Source: Camellia lanceoleosa (taxonomy: Eukaryota > Streptophyta > Magnoliopsida > Ericales > Theaceae). From it: 64,000 nucleotides of DNA. The notes under the pieces were generated by a model that saw only the letters and a list, made by a program, of their open reading frames with translations, was not told the DNA's origin and did not search any database. This document shows positions 12,460 to 23,574 of this stretch, piece by piece. The stretch spans positions 51,592,925 to 51,656,924 of the forward strand of contig CM045768.1 of assembly GCA_025200525.1 (NCBI GenBank). The letters are read 5' to 3'. The position numbers and the translations under genes were made by a program. Numbering within the stretch: position 1 is the first letter of the stretch; every line of letters starts with the position of its first letter.

Positions 12460-12570
12460 TCAACGGAATTGGTTTTGTAAAACAAAAGGAATGGAATTGG
12501 TTTTGAGGAAACAAAAGGGATGGAGTTGGTTTTGTGAAAACAAAAGAAAATGGAATTTGTTTTGTGAAAT
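12460..12570. repeat. Four-unit tandem repeat in solo LTR B
   Basis: Units of about 30-32 bp share ATGGAATTGGTTTTG followed by an ACAAAAG complement, so each unit can fold on itself. Confidence 0.8.
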
Positions 12571-13038
12571 GAGAAAAGTATCTTTGATATAAGTATGAAA
12601 GTTGGATTGTTGTATCTCGAGTGTTGAATACACACATGTGGAGGTTGTATCTTTAACTACCATGTTAGTGTTCTTGTTGGGTTGTGATCTCATGTTAATT
12701 GAGTCTTTTGATAGATGTACTAAATACATGCATCTAGAGGTTTTGTCCTTGGTCATTGGTGGAGGATGACAAGGTTGTGTTGAATTGTCGTGTATGCATT
12801 ACACCACTGTTGATTGAGCATTGTATGTGATGAAGTGCTGAGATTCATTATATATGTGTACCTGTTCGGGAGGAGATAGGTGTTGTACCCCAGTGTGTGA
12901 GAGGAGATAGGGGATGGACTCTACACACCTATGTGTTCATATATTTTGACACATTGCTTGTATTTTGATAGTTTATGTGTATGCATGACACATGTTGGTT
13001 GTACCCGGTTGTATTGTGGTATTTGGTGTTATACCCCG

Positions 13039-13145
13039 CGCTGATAATCAGAGGTACCGTTACCTTCTAGCTAGCGCCTGGAGAACTGACTGCGCTGAGA
13101 ATCGAAGGCACCATACCCTTCCAGCTAGCGCCTGGTAAACTGGTA
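13039..13145. repeat. Two-unit tandem repeat (about 54 bp) in solo LTR B
   Basis: Both units run from GCGCTGA.AATC to AGCTAGCGCCTGG and differ at a handful of positions. Confidence 0.85.
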
Positions 13146-14072
13146 GGTTGTTGTGGGAGGTGTATCTTTGGCTTACTACGCACATAGCTGGTAGAGCAAA
13201 GTTTTGTTGTTGTTGTTTCAGTGTATCTGAGAATATCATGGATTGGGAAGATTACAGTTTTGGAGGGCCGAGTTGCCTCATTTGTTGATTTTATACATGT
13301 TGATGATTTGTTATCTCCCTTTTATATAAGGTATGCATGTATGGATATGATTGTATCGGGAAGAAACCAAAATGTCATTTTGTCTTTTGGAAAGTGTGAA
13401 GAGGATCGAATATTTTGAAAATATGTTTTGAAAAGGTGCATCTGTTATATGTGTGGAAAATGGAAGAAAGTAATGGGCTTAGTGAAATTATTTCCTAAGT
13501 AATTGTTAATGTTAAGAAAGATTGGGAATGGGGATTAATGAAAGGAAAAAAGGAAAGATGAATCGCTTATGGCGTTGATTGAAATGGTTGTTTTCGAGAA
13601 AAGTTCATACTTATGTATATTTTGTATAAACTGTCACATTACTATCCTAGTATGAGATTGAGCATTCATGAACATAGCTATCTGTAAGTTGTTATTGTTG
13701 AGGGCGATATTGAGATCCCTACTGGACTATATGTTCATCCCACGTTGTTGAATCTTTTTCAGGTGTTGAGCTGAATGCGCTGCAAGATTTGGATCTTCTT
13801 ATTTGTTGGCCACGGGGCCTCTCTTGTATTGGCGGAATACCATATGTGTAAAAGGGTTGCACCTTTATTTTTGATTCGTTAATGATGTAAGCCCAAGGGC
13901 AATTTATTTAGCATGCTCATGTTGTATTTACATTGCATACGAATGAGAGTGTTGTTATTCACTTCTACGAGTTGAATTTATGAGTTTATTTCCGCATGTT
14001 ATCTCTGAAATGGAATTAAGTTAATGAATTTGGTAATACTTCGAGTATGAAAAAATGGGGCGTGACAGATCA

Positions 14073-14733
14073 AGGTCTGCATAGACTTTTGCGACCTGAA
14101 TAAGGCTTGCCCAAAAATGAGTTTCCATTGCCCCATGTTGACACACTTGTCAATTCTACTTCGGGCCATCAGATGTTCTCTCTTATGGATGAGTTCACTG
14201 GTTATAACTAGATCAAAATGGCACCAGAAGATATAGAAAAGACGGCTTTTAGAATGCCCTTGGGAAATTTTTTCTATACGGTGATACCCTTTGGTTTGAA
14301 AAATGCGGGGGCAACCTACCAACGGGCTATGACTGCAGTGTTCCATGACATGTTGCATCATGAAGTGGAAGTATATGTGGATGATCTGGTGGTCAAGTCT
14401 ACTGAGACAAATTGACACCTCTGTGACTTGGAAAAAGTTTTTCAGCGTTGCCGCAAATTTTGCCTAAAGATGAACCCTCTCAAGTGTGCCTTCAGAGTTA
14501 CCGCCGGCAAGTTCCTTGGCTTTCTTGTACACCAGCGGGGGATCGAAGTAGATGGGGATAAGATCAAGTCAATCATGGAGATGTCACCACCACACTCTCA
14601 AAAGGCCTTGAAGAAATTCCTAAGCAAAGTGTCATACCTCAGGAGATTCATTCTAGCCCTTGCTGAGACAACCTTTTCCTTTAGGACACTGTTGAAAGGG
14701 AATCACAAGTTTGAATGGTTGCAAGAACACTAA
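14073..14733 (+). pseudogene. RT catalytic part, Tat-like element
   Basis: After the solo LTR the frame resumes with KVCIDFCDLNKACPK. Then follow GGTTATAAC with a TAG, EKTAFRMPLGNF, VIPFGLKNAGATYQRAM and the active-site block VEVYVDDLVVKSTE (14368-14409), which keeps the Y-V-D-D catalytic pair. KMNPLKCAF and GKFLGFLVHQRGIE mark the thumb. Stops at about 14210, 14413 and 14731 break it. RT copies element RNA into DNA. Confidence 0.85.
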
Positions 14734-15590
14734 CAAGCATTTGATATGGTAAGAAAGCACTTACCTCTCCACTTACAATGATTACCCCACAACCCGAAAA
14801 GCCTCTGCTACTGTACTTGACCTCTACACCTCAATTTATTGAAAGAATGACATTGAGAAGCCAGTCTATTACATCAGTCGCAAAGTCAATGGCGTTGAGT
14901 CGCGACATACCCTAATTGAGAGGCAGTGTTTAGCTTTAATCTTCACAGCGCAGAAGTTGCGCCATTATTTTTTGGAACAATCGATCTAGGTTGTGACCTG
15001 GAGTGATCCAGTCCGCTAGTTGCTGAGCAAGCCCGCTTTGATTGGAAGAATGGCAAGATGACTTTTGGCTCTAGCAGAATATGACATCACTTGTGTTACT
15101 CCCAAGGCTATTAAGAGCCAAGCACTTGCAGACTTACTGGCCCAATTCCCATCTGGTGAACATGAACTTGCAGAGATACCTCTACCAGGTGAGTTCCATG
15201 TCTCAGCAGCTACAATTGAGACTTATTAGGACTTAAAATTTGATGGAGTTTTCGAAGCTGGGAAAGGTGGAGCTGGCATAACACTAACCAGTCAAGAAGG
15301 AGAGAAGTTTCATCTATCATATAAGCTTGACTTTGAATGTTCAAACAACGAGGTTGAATATAAGGCGTTGATACTGGGTCTAATAGCTACCCAAAAGAAG
15401 GGCCTCCGCAAGTTGAAAATTTGGAGCAACTCCATGTTAGTTGTCAAGCAAATAATTAGTGATTTTGCATTAAAAGAGCCTTTGTTGGCCCTATATCGCA
15501 CTGTGGTTCAAAGGTTGCTCACTCAGTTTGATGATGTACAAATCTAGTATACCCCTCGAATACATAACCGTTTTCCCGATGCCATGGCTA
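14734..15590 (+). pseudogene. RNase H and second (archaeal-type) RNase H, Tat-like element
   Basis: At about 14860-14980 one frame reads YYISRKVNGVESRHTLIERQ, the end of the classical RNase H of gypsy pol. From about 15235 a second RNase H appears: KFDGVFEAGKGGAGI, then LDFECSNNEVEYKALILGL and KIWSNSMLVVKQI. This second domain is typical of the Tat/Ogre lineage. In the third motif the usual catalytic aspartate before S..LVV is replaced by asparagine, so it would be inactive. Several stops are present. Confidence 0.75.
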
Positions 15591-17255
15591 CGTTGGGGGC
15601 AAAGGTGGATATATCAGATAATAGTATAGCCATCGTCATCAAGAAAAGAACAACACCAGCAGTATTAGCCGAAGATCATACAGAGCAAGATGCTGAGGAA
15701 TGGAAAACAAATATAATCCAGCAGTTAAAAACAGGCCAGGAAATGATCATACTAGCAGAACTTGTATCATTTTTGCTCCTCGGAGGAGAGTTATATTTTT
15801 GCGGTCCCAACAATCTGCTGGCAAGGTGCATTGGCAGACAAGAAGCAATTTACGAACTTAAGCAGATCCATGCTAAGTCTTGTGGAGATAGAGATATCAG
15901 TCTATACCAACGAATATAGAGGCAAGGGTATTACTGGCAATAGATGGAAAAGGAAAGTACTGAGTTGCAGAGGCAATGTGCAAAGTGTCAGTGTCAGTCC
16001 CATCCTAAGGAAGAGGAAGCCCATTTTTTAAGCAGTGAAGAATGGAGGCAACCATATATCGACTACCTTAGAAAGGGCACACTGCCTGAGGACAAAGCCG
16101 ATGCAACCAGAGTTATGAGACGAGCCCTCCGTTTCTTCCTTGACCATGGCAAGCTGTACCGAAGAAGCTTCGAAGGGGAACCTTTGGAGTGTTTATCAAA
16201 AGATGAGGCAAATGAGGTGCTGAGGAAAGCCCACAAGATAGAGCATCAAGGAAAGCAGCGATTATATGGACATCTCATTCACCTCGACTACTATTGGCTG
16301 ACAATGGAAGAAGATGCTAAAAACTTCGTGAGGAGATACCAATCCTGCTAGAAGTTTGGGAACTTGATACATGCACGGGTAGTTGAACTACACAACATCA
16401 AGACTCCTTACCCGTTTTATACTTAGGCATTCGACCTAGTGGGTCCTATAGCGCAGCAATCCAAGGGCCACAGATGGATACTTGTAGCGACTGAAGTTAG
16501 TACCAAGTAGGTAGAGGCTATACCGATGAGGAAGGCAGATGGAGTAGGAGTAGCCAACTTCATCAAAGAAAACATAATCTGTAGGTTTGGCATACCCAAA
16601 GTAATACTGTCTGACAATGGAACTCCCTTTGTAAATCGTCATGTGGGAAGACTGCTAGACGTCTACCAGATCAAGCACCACAAGTCTAGTCCATACTACC
16701 CTTAAAGGAACAGACAAGCTGAGGCAACCAACAAAACCCTTATTCGAATACTGAGTAAAATGATGGATGAAGCAGGGGCACATGGTTTGAACAACTCCCT
16801 GTAGCACTCTGGGCGTATAGAACATCAAAGAGGAAGCCAACTCAGGCAATCCCATTTTCCCTAGTATATGGGCCTGAAGCTGTGTTACCAGTTAAGTTGG
16901 CAGTACTCTCAGCAAGAATGGCTATGTTAGCACACTTAGTTCCAGACAGCAGGAAAAATGACATAGAGAAAGAAGAGATTGGGCCTCGCGGGTAATCGAA
17001 AAGTATCATCAATCCATAGCTCCTGCCTACAATCAGTCTATTTAACACAGGGAGTTCAAGGAGGGGGACTTGGTATGGAAGACAGTGGATGCAATCATGA
17101 GGGGGCAACCAATCTCCAAGTTCTTACCTAGATGGGAAGGCCCTTACAAAGTTGTTGAGACAAGTAATAGTGGGTACTACAAGTTGACAAGAGTAGATGA
17201 TGGGTTCAGAACTGGCCCTATCAACGCCAAATATGTCAAAGAGTATTTTCCTTAA
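15584..17255 (+). pseudogene. Integrase of the Tat-like element
   Basis: The zinc-binding H-H-C-C block lies at about 16225-16352: HKIEHQGKQRLYGHL, then FVRRYQSC and a stop. The core follows in pieces: FDLVGPIAQQSKGHRWILVA (first D, about 16430-16490), GIPKVILSDNGTPF (second D, about 16590-16630), and SSPYYP with a stop then RNRQAEATN (E, about 16690-16725). The C-terminal part (17070-17255) ends FRTGPINAKYVKEYFP. Integrase inserts the DNA copy into the genome. Stops and a frame change near 15920-15944 inactivate it. Confidence 0.85.
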
Positions 17256-17635
17256 TTTTTTTTGTCCAAAAAAAGAGAGTTGTAAGTTTCTTTGTTAATA
17301 CTTCCAAAACAAAGTGTAAATAAGATGTCATACACTTAGTAAACTTGTTACCCTTGTAAACACTTAGTGCGAGGAAAGTCTTCCATACTTAGTGAAATTT
17401 TTAGCCTTGTAAAAACTTAGTCATGGCGGAGTTCCGTTCACAGCAAGAGTTTTGTTTAGTCTTAGAAGACATGTAAAGGCAATGAAAAGAATGCAATGAA
17501 GTAAGACTCAATATCTTTGCTTCTCATAGCCATTAAGGTTTTCCATAACATGATTACAATGTCCAAAAGGCAAAGAATAAAGAAAAAAGATAGCAAAAGT
17601 ATAAAGAAAAAGAGCCATAATAGAGTCACACTAAA
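17256..17635. other. Spacer between convergent integrase and antisense gene
   Basis: AT-rich, no gene. Repeated ACTTAGT..AACTTG motifs occur at about 17320-17440. It separates the 3' end of sense pol from the 3' end of the antisense PMD gene. Confidence 0.6.
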
Positions 17636-20600
17636 TCAAATCAAACCCTTCAAGAGGGAGTCTATCAAGGTCACATCCCTAGGCAGCTGGGCAACCAAAA
17701 TAGAGTTTTTCTCTTTGAACTGAGCAAGGTTTTGCCGATGTTTCTCCAAGGCACCCTCACACTCCTTGATAGTCTCCTCCAAGGACGCAATCATCGCCAC
17801 ATTGTTTGCATACTCAAGGAAACCATTGACTGCCTGAAGCCTATCCCTCATTCACGATAAGTCCAAACCGTTCCTCTCAAAGCCGCTCAGGTTGGCCTCA
17901 ACACTTTACATGAACTTGCTGGGGGTTGTCAGAATCTTCTTGGTAACAAGGTCACGAATGAAGCTGGCAAATGACTTTAGCAGCGCTGTCTGCACCATAG
18001 ATCCAGGAACATTAAAAGCAGTAAAGGTGCCCAGATACAGTGCCTGGATACGAGCAAGAGTGGGAACAGCTTCGGAGGAGACCCAATAACTAAGAAAAAA
18101 AACTTTTCCTGAGAACTAAAGGGACTCTCTCACACCACCGCAAGCTTCAATCATTGGAGGGAGACTCGTTGAGTGACCAAAGGTTTGAGGGCGATGCACT
18201 TCTCCTAAAGATGATTGCCCAGTGGCATTGGAGTGGGTAGATATTGGGTGGCGACCGGGTGAACTGGCCTTGCAAGAAAGGCCAAAGCTGCTTGCACCAT
18301 TAGGTCGCTCCGAAAAGAGGTCATCCATTTGGTAGTCTTCAATGTTCAGATCTGATACAACAGTAGTATCCATCCCAGTATAAAAATCTTGGGATACCTT
18401 AAGGTCAGTTGGCACTTCGGGAAAGTGAGTGTGGTATAGGTCCGTGAGCTGCTCAGAAGTTGCTGAAGTAACTGGGTTAAAGGTCCAGCGACAATAGTAA
18501 CAACATGAGTGGCTAAGGTGACAGCTACCTCTGCAAGTCGGTCCAAATTTAAGGGGACCACAATAGGAACGGTGGAAGCAACCGCTATACTTGCACTCCC
18601 CTCAGCCACTTGGACGTTTGGAAGTGGGGTCTGTTGAACCAATGGAGACTTAGTGGACTGGGAAGAACCACCAGATACAGCTCCAAAGGGAGGTGGTGCA
18701 ACTTCCAACGGCTTTCTTACGTTGCGATCTTCCCTTGGGGTCTTAGGGACAAAATCATCTTCGCTGACAGAGGAATGGTCGGAGTGAACAGAATCAGTAG
18801 GGTTTGGAGGCTCCGCACCCTCAGCAACTATACCACCCGTTGCAACTTCCACAACAAGGGGGACTTGTTCGTTTTCTGTAACCTCCACAACTGGCTCAGC
18901 CTTAGTAGTTAGTGCGGCCCCAACACTTAGTTCTTCTTCAACATCTGGAAGTACCATCCTGCGGGTCCTGAATCTTGTGACCCTTGTAGCAATGGGAAGG
19001 TCCTCATCGTTGTCCGAATCTGAAGAAATTCCAATGACAGTAGAAGAACCTCTGGGGCCTGCAGGTGGTATGACTGGTGGGCCTTGAAAAGGAAAAAAAG
19101 ATTATGTGATTACTAAAGTAAATGTAAGAAGTCCAAGGAAGTAATGTAAAATATTTTCTAAGTATAGGTACCTTTCGAAGTCTCTTCTTACTTGGTGAGG
19201 CACGTGTCTCAGCAACTGACGCCGCTACCTCTTGGGCTGCCCTTTGTCTGGAGCGGGTCATACGTACTGTTGTCTTGACTTAAAAGGGAGCAATTTGCAA
19301 AGGTTGAACGGATATTGCCCCAGACGGGTGAGGTCCTCCACGGTAGGCAGGGATAGAAGCTTAAAACAGCAGAAAATACTGGTCTGTTTCCCTCAACTAG
19401 AAGGGAGACGAAGGGATAAGTCAGGCTGCGGAATGAGTTTTATCACAAGGACGACGAGAGCACTGTTGCAAAAGTTGAAGAAAGAATTAAGGTTGCGGTG
19501 CCAGAACAACTTGTTATTAGGAGTGAAGGCGCCCTCTCTCCCAAGTGAGAGAAGCTTCATAAAGCCTAAGCTCTCCATAACTAGAGCGGTATAATCACGG
19601 GCAAACCGCTAAAAGCTTTGGTGGAAATCAGTCTGAGGCGGAGGGGCATGTAGGACACCTTGATCTATAACAAATTGCCTAAGGACCCTGTCCGGTCAAT
19701 AGATGACGCTGGACATGCCCTCCTCGTTCCACACAGGTAGATATCCAGGGCGTATCATAGCAGCAATAAGAAGGGAGTTGGCCTGGACGCTGTCAAGGGA
19801 AAAATCAACGTGATGAGCCTTTGAGAAATAAAATGGGACAACAGAAATACCTGGAAAAAGCTAAGTAAAAAGGTAGAACACACATTTTTCCATGCGGTTG
19901 ATGTAATTCGTAAAGGGTCTGTTGGTGCCAAGACCAGATCACCGAGAGATGCGAGAGAGGGATTGGCGCACTTGCCTTGTGATAGGTCGACCCTCTGCAT
20001 CCAGAACAGGACGACCCTCTACATCAAGGACTTCGTCAGTGAAAAAGGGCTCATGTTCTTTAGGGATGGGGCTCATAGCAAGGAATTACTCGTAGAAGAA
20101 AGTAGTCAGGAATTGAGTGTGTACAAAGCTCCATACATCATAGCGGCCTATGGATTGCTCTATGTCCGAGTGAATGAGGTCAAAGCGAAAGTATAAGTTC
20201 CCCAAAAAGAGAGAGGCCAGAGAGATCTGACTGCCGTTGCAGAGTTTGACAGCCAAAGGAAACACCAGAGGATTGATACTCTTAGCGGGGTTGTTAGGGA
20301 GAACAAAAAAAGAGATGAAATAACTGACAAAGGTGGCCAGGTACAAGTTGCCGCGGTAGCCCAACACAACTATAGAGTTGCGGCTATCCTGTGTGATGTT
20401 GCCCACAACTAGTTGAAGGTCCTTGAAAAAATGTTTCAACTAGGAAAGATAGGTGGTTTTGTCCCTCTTAGGTCTTTCCTGGAGCAGTTCCCCAATCTTA
20501 AGATTGTACCAGGAGCCATACTTTCGTGCCTCTCGAAAGGCACTTTGAAGGGTAGTGACAACAACTTGTTCTGCAGAAGTCAGGGACGCTGGATCGAAGG

Positions 20601-21129
20601 GGTGGTCTCCAAGGGTACTCAAGCGCAGAAGGACGGTAACATCTTCGAGGGTTAGAGTTATTTCCTCCCATGCTAAGGCAAAGGTGTGAGTGTCTCGGCT
20701 CTCGCAAGAGATGACCATGTTAGTGTTGGTTTGTACCTTACGCACTGACAACTCCCTCGAAATCAAAAAGGCATTGAAGAGACGAACATCCTTCAAGCGC
20801 TGCTCGAAGCCACCATCTGCAATGATGTCATCAACCCAGAGGGACCAGTTTGCTGGGGGGCCCAAGTGAGTGCGATAGTAGATGTATGAATGGGAAAAGT
20901 CACAACGCTCTACACGAAATCGTAGCACAGAGACTGGGTTCACCATGTCAGCATCATCCAAAGTAGCCTTACCAAAAGGGAGCAGAGGCTCCTCTAGAGG
21001 AAGGGCATCAAGAACGAAGGAGTCAATTGTTTTCCAGAAGGGATCAACCAGTCCTCCGAAGTATGGGGCACTCCTTCACTCAGTAAGGAATGGGGCAGCC
21101 TTGTTGGGTAAAAACCTTGTGCTGGTCAT
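17636..21129 (-). pseudogene. Antisense plant mobile domain (PMD, aminotransferase-like) gene carried by the Tat-like element
   Basis: Read on the minus strand from an ATG at 21129 the frame is protein-like for over 1.8 kb with few stops (for example 21076-21078, 20440-20442, 20086-20088). The PMD core is at about 20961-20090: HLGPPANWSLWVDDI, LAWEEITLTLEDVTVLLRL, later NPLVFPLAVKLCNGSQISLA and LFLGNLYFRFDLIHSD. A basic piece (RSRQRAAQEVAAS, about 19255-19220) precedes a probable intron at about 19170-19080 and an acidic stretch (about 19060-18346). The end (17851-17636) is a likely coiled coil. PMD proteins are plant-specific, found both as host silencing factors and as passengers of transposons. 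Extra antisense frames are known in Tat/Ogre elements; their role is not settled. It is now a pseudogene. Confidence 0.8.
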
Positions 21130-21247
21130 GAGAAAGAATAAAGAAAAGTAAAGAAGACTTTGGAAAGTGAGGGCAAGGAAGAGAAGAAGACAAGGAGATA
21201 GGAAAGTATGTTGTGGTAGAAATGGGGGGTCGGTGGACCTAAGGGGG

Positions 21248-21256
21248 GCTATTTAT
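21248..21256 (-). promoter_or_regulatory. TATA box of the antisense PMD gene
   Basis: On the minus strand TATAAATAG lies about 120 bases before the ATG at 21129, a normal spacing for a plant promoter with a short leader. It sits inside the element, about 190 bases from the 3' LTR, so the antisense gene probably has its own promoter. Confidence 0.6.
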
Positions 21257-21417
21257 AAAGAAAGCAGCAAAAAGGTGCCAACACACTTCCTTAGGCCCAT
21301 TATGACCCGTCAGTCAAAGAGGGCACCTTTTCAGAGGCGACATAACTTCTGACCCAACCGACACAACCCTTGGGTTACTTGCTGACATCATGCATGTGTG
21401 GGAAACTAGGAGTGTGA

Positions 21418-21440
21418 CCCCTACGCGCGTAGGGGGCAAA
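21418..21440 (+). other. Polypurine tract inside an 18-bp perfect palindrome
   Basis: CCCCTACGCGCGTAGGGG (21418-21435) is its own complement. Its right half runs into AGGGGGCAAA, which ends exactly where the 3' LTR begins (21441) and is the expected plus-strand primer. Confidence 0.7.
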
Positions 21441-21535
21441 TGTAAAGGGTCAGAAATTAAACCCCAAATTGAGTATGGACCTAAGCACTGGGGTTGCCCC
21501 TTTAAGGGGACCAGGAATGACTGGGCTAAGTGCAT
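21441..21535 (+). repeat. 3' LTR of the Tat-like element, first 95 bp only
   Basis: Matches the first part of the 5' LTR from TGTAAAGGGTCAGAAATTAA through GGGGACCAGGAATGACTG. It diverges near 21525-21535, where a different repeat (next entry) starts. The missing remainder may be the copy at 38.3-40.0 kb. Confidence 0.8.
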
Positions 21536-21655
21536 AGAATATGCACTTACCACCTTTGCATAGAATATGCACTTCTTACGCTTGCATAGAATATGGGCTT
21601 CTCACATTCGCATAGAACATGCTGTCAATCTTGCATGGAACATGCATTCCTAACT
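21530..21655 (-). repeat. Array of palindromic TGCATAGAATATGCA units
   Basis: About five units of 27-30 bp, each with a TGCATAGAATATGCA-like core (or GAACATGC variants). The complementary orientation of the same unit forms the larger array at 28058-28340. Confidence 0.8.
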
Positions 21656-21756
21656 TGTTGTATTTGTTAAGTCTCTTTCTTATGCAGGCGTGATATTGTA
21701 TGTACGGTTCATTCAGAGGAATTCCAAGAAAGATCATTCTTGTCCTTTGAACTCCT

Positions 21757-22050
21757 TGTTTTGGTTAGAAACATTCGGGTACACCCGGTGTTTACACCAC
21801 TCCTTTGGTTAGAAGCATTTGGGTACGCCCGGTGCTTACGCTACACCTCCTTTGGTTAGAAGCATTCGGGTACGCCCGGTGCTTACACCACACCTCCTTT
21901 CGGTTAGAAGCGTTTTGGACGTGTGCCTGACACTTATACCTCCTCTGTTGGTTAGAAGCGTTTGGAACATGTGTCCGACGCTTATACTTACCCCTTTGGT
22001 TAGAAGCATTGGGTTACATGCTCGATGTTTATACCACCCCTCCGGTTTAG
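21757..22050 (-). repeat. Tandem array, six units of about 47 bp
   Basis: Units start with TTGGTTAGAAGC at about 21761, 21805, 21852, 21899, 21948 and 21996, continue with GGGTACGCCCGGTGCTTA variants and end in ACACCWCTCC. Period is 44-49 bp. Confidence 0.9.
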
Positions 22051-23574
22051 ACATACCCTCACGGTTTTATTCTATCCTCTAGAAAAGAACTTGTACTAAT
22101 TAGAAAGAATTAATCAACTTATAGGATCAAATGTGATATTCTTACAGAGTGATGTAGGATATACCCACAAATATATATATATATATATATTGAAAGTAAT
22201 ATTTTTATAAGTATTATCAAATATTAAAAAAAATAGACATTTTTTTTAAAAAAAACATACGTATAAAGGTTGGACTTGAAAAAGTCAGCCCCGCATGAGG
22301 GGAGGGAGAAAGAGAAAAGGGAAGAAAAAAGAAAAAAGAAATTGAAATAAATGAGGAGAGAGAAAAGCATAATCTGTTTGGCAGAGCTTTTGAAGTATCT
22401 TGAATGAACGCAAATTGGTCACAAAAATATATTTAGATAGGTAATTGCGCAAGAGGTAGTGATCTTGAACCACTTCATATGAGGCGCACATGGTGGATTA
22501 TATTGTATATGCTTATCGCAAGAGGTGCTGATAGGGCTTATGTTTGGAATTTAGAATTGCGTAAACTGTGGTTGTGTTTTTTCGATCGATCACTTATTTT
22601 TGTGAGATTATGGGATATTGATGCTATTATGGTTTGTGTCATAATGCTTAGCAGGTGATGATGTCAGTAAGCAAGATTGGCTTACTCACATGAGCAATCG
22701 CGCTTAGCGCTTGGAAGTGAGCAAAGATGAGACTAGTGGTTTATTTTATTTGGAGCCAGGAGAGGCTTAAATTATCCACTATGTATGTCGCCTTGGTTGT
22801 AACCAAGATGAGTTCGTGTCAAAGACCAAATATGGATGTTAGTACTCACTTTCCATATTGTGCCTGTTATGATTAGCCAGATACGAGATCTCATTTGGCG
22901 CCTAGAAGGTGAGCAAATAAAGAATTCAAGTTAGGTTCTAGAAAGAGACTAGACTAAGATCTGTACGGTGTATTGAGTATGACTTCACTCTTTGGAAGAG
23001 TTACTCCATCGTAGCATGTATTTATACTACATGTGCTTGGCGGCTGAGTAATGAGGTGAGAGACTAGATCCCTATTTCCTCACCGTGTGAGTCTTACGTG
23101 TCATTATTGATACGACTCTCACTTATGTACCCTTTAGTGACCTTTGACTATGTCCTAAGGTAAGGGGTTAATGTGCTGCTACTTTGGTATGTTGGTTGTG
23201 GTCATGCATGATTTGGTCTTAAAGGACATCATTGGGAAAGCGGTCAATCCTAAACTAAATAGCATGAAGGTGAAGGGGAGATCATCTAGTATTACACCAC
23301 TGTTGTATATTCACTACCGGCAACTCACATCGCTCTGTATGAGAGGCAGATTGAGTGTGAATATATTACAAGAATTGAGAGAGTTAAACATGTTCTTTTG
23401 AGGGATTAGAGATGTTTTTTGGACCGGTGTAATTAGATGGGTCTGGGGTATATGAGACACTATTTTTATTTTCCGGTTGATGTCTATGCTAACGCTTTTT
23501 GAGTTTCTAACGTAGAGCTCCCAACATGCAGGTGTTCTCAGCGGTCGCACAATCCGTTGGCTAGTATGATCGTG
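22051..23574 (+). other. Noncoding stretch, probably inside an unidentified retroelement
   Basis: Contains an (AT)10 run at 22171-22190 and a purine-rich stretch at 22300-22350. From about 22480 the composition is more balanced, with no recognisable retroelement protein in any frame. Because a purine tract and a 3' LTR follow at 26021-26030 once the solo LTR is removed, this may be the internal region of a non-autonomous, copia-like or LARD-type element. That is an inference. Confidence 0.4.

Larger units (their letters stand above)
11452..14067 (+). mobile_element. Solo LTR (family B, 2.6 kb, TA...CA ends) inserted in the Tat RT gene
   Basis: Flanked by a perfect GATCA duplication (11447-11451 and 14068-14072), which fixes the ends as TATAGCGATCC and GGGGCGTGACA. 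The start is homologous to the LTR of the gypsy element at 44761-54280, which reads TATAGCGACCCC in its own direction, so this is a diverged solo LTR of the same family. It contains a GCTCGAGC group (11639-11805), 32-bp repeats at 12460-12570, 54-bp repeats at 13039-13145 and GGAGATAGGGGATGGACTC near 12904, a sequence also repeated in the 44.8-kb element. No gag or pol. Confidence 0.9.
3211..21535 (+). mobile_element. Ty3/gypsy retrotransposon, Tat/Ogre-like, degenerate, with antisense extra gene
   Basis: Order on the + strand: 5' LTR (3211-8538, interrupted), tRNA-Arg-type primer site (8543-8561), gag, protease, RT, RNase H, a second RNase H, integrase, then a PMD gene on the minus strand, a purine-rich tract and the start of a 3' LTR at 21441. 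Two RNase H regions and an extra open frame after integrase are known traits of the Tat/Ogre lineage. The 5' LTR starts TGTGAAGGGTCAGAAATTAA and the 3' LTR starts TGTAAAGGGTCAGAAATTAA. All coding parts carry stops and frameshifts, so it is not autonomous. The 3' LTR is cut after about 95 bp; the rest may be at 38.3-40.0 kb. Confidence 0.85.

Noticed and set aside
21757..22050. Tandem 47-bp units as a possible CRISPR or centromeric satellite
   Set aside because: Only six diverged units with no unique spacers; too few and too variable for a satellite claim.
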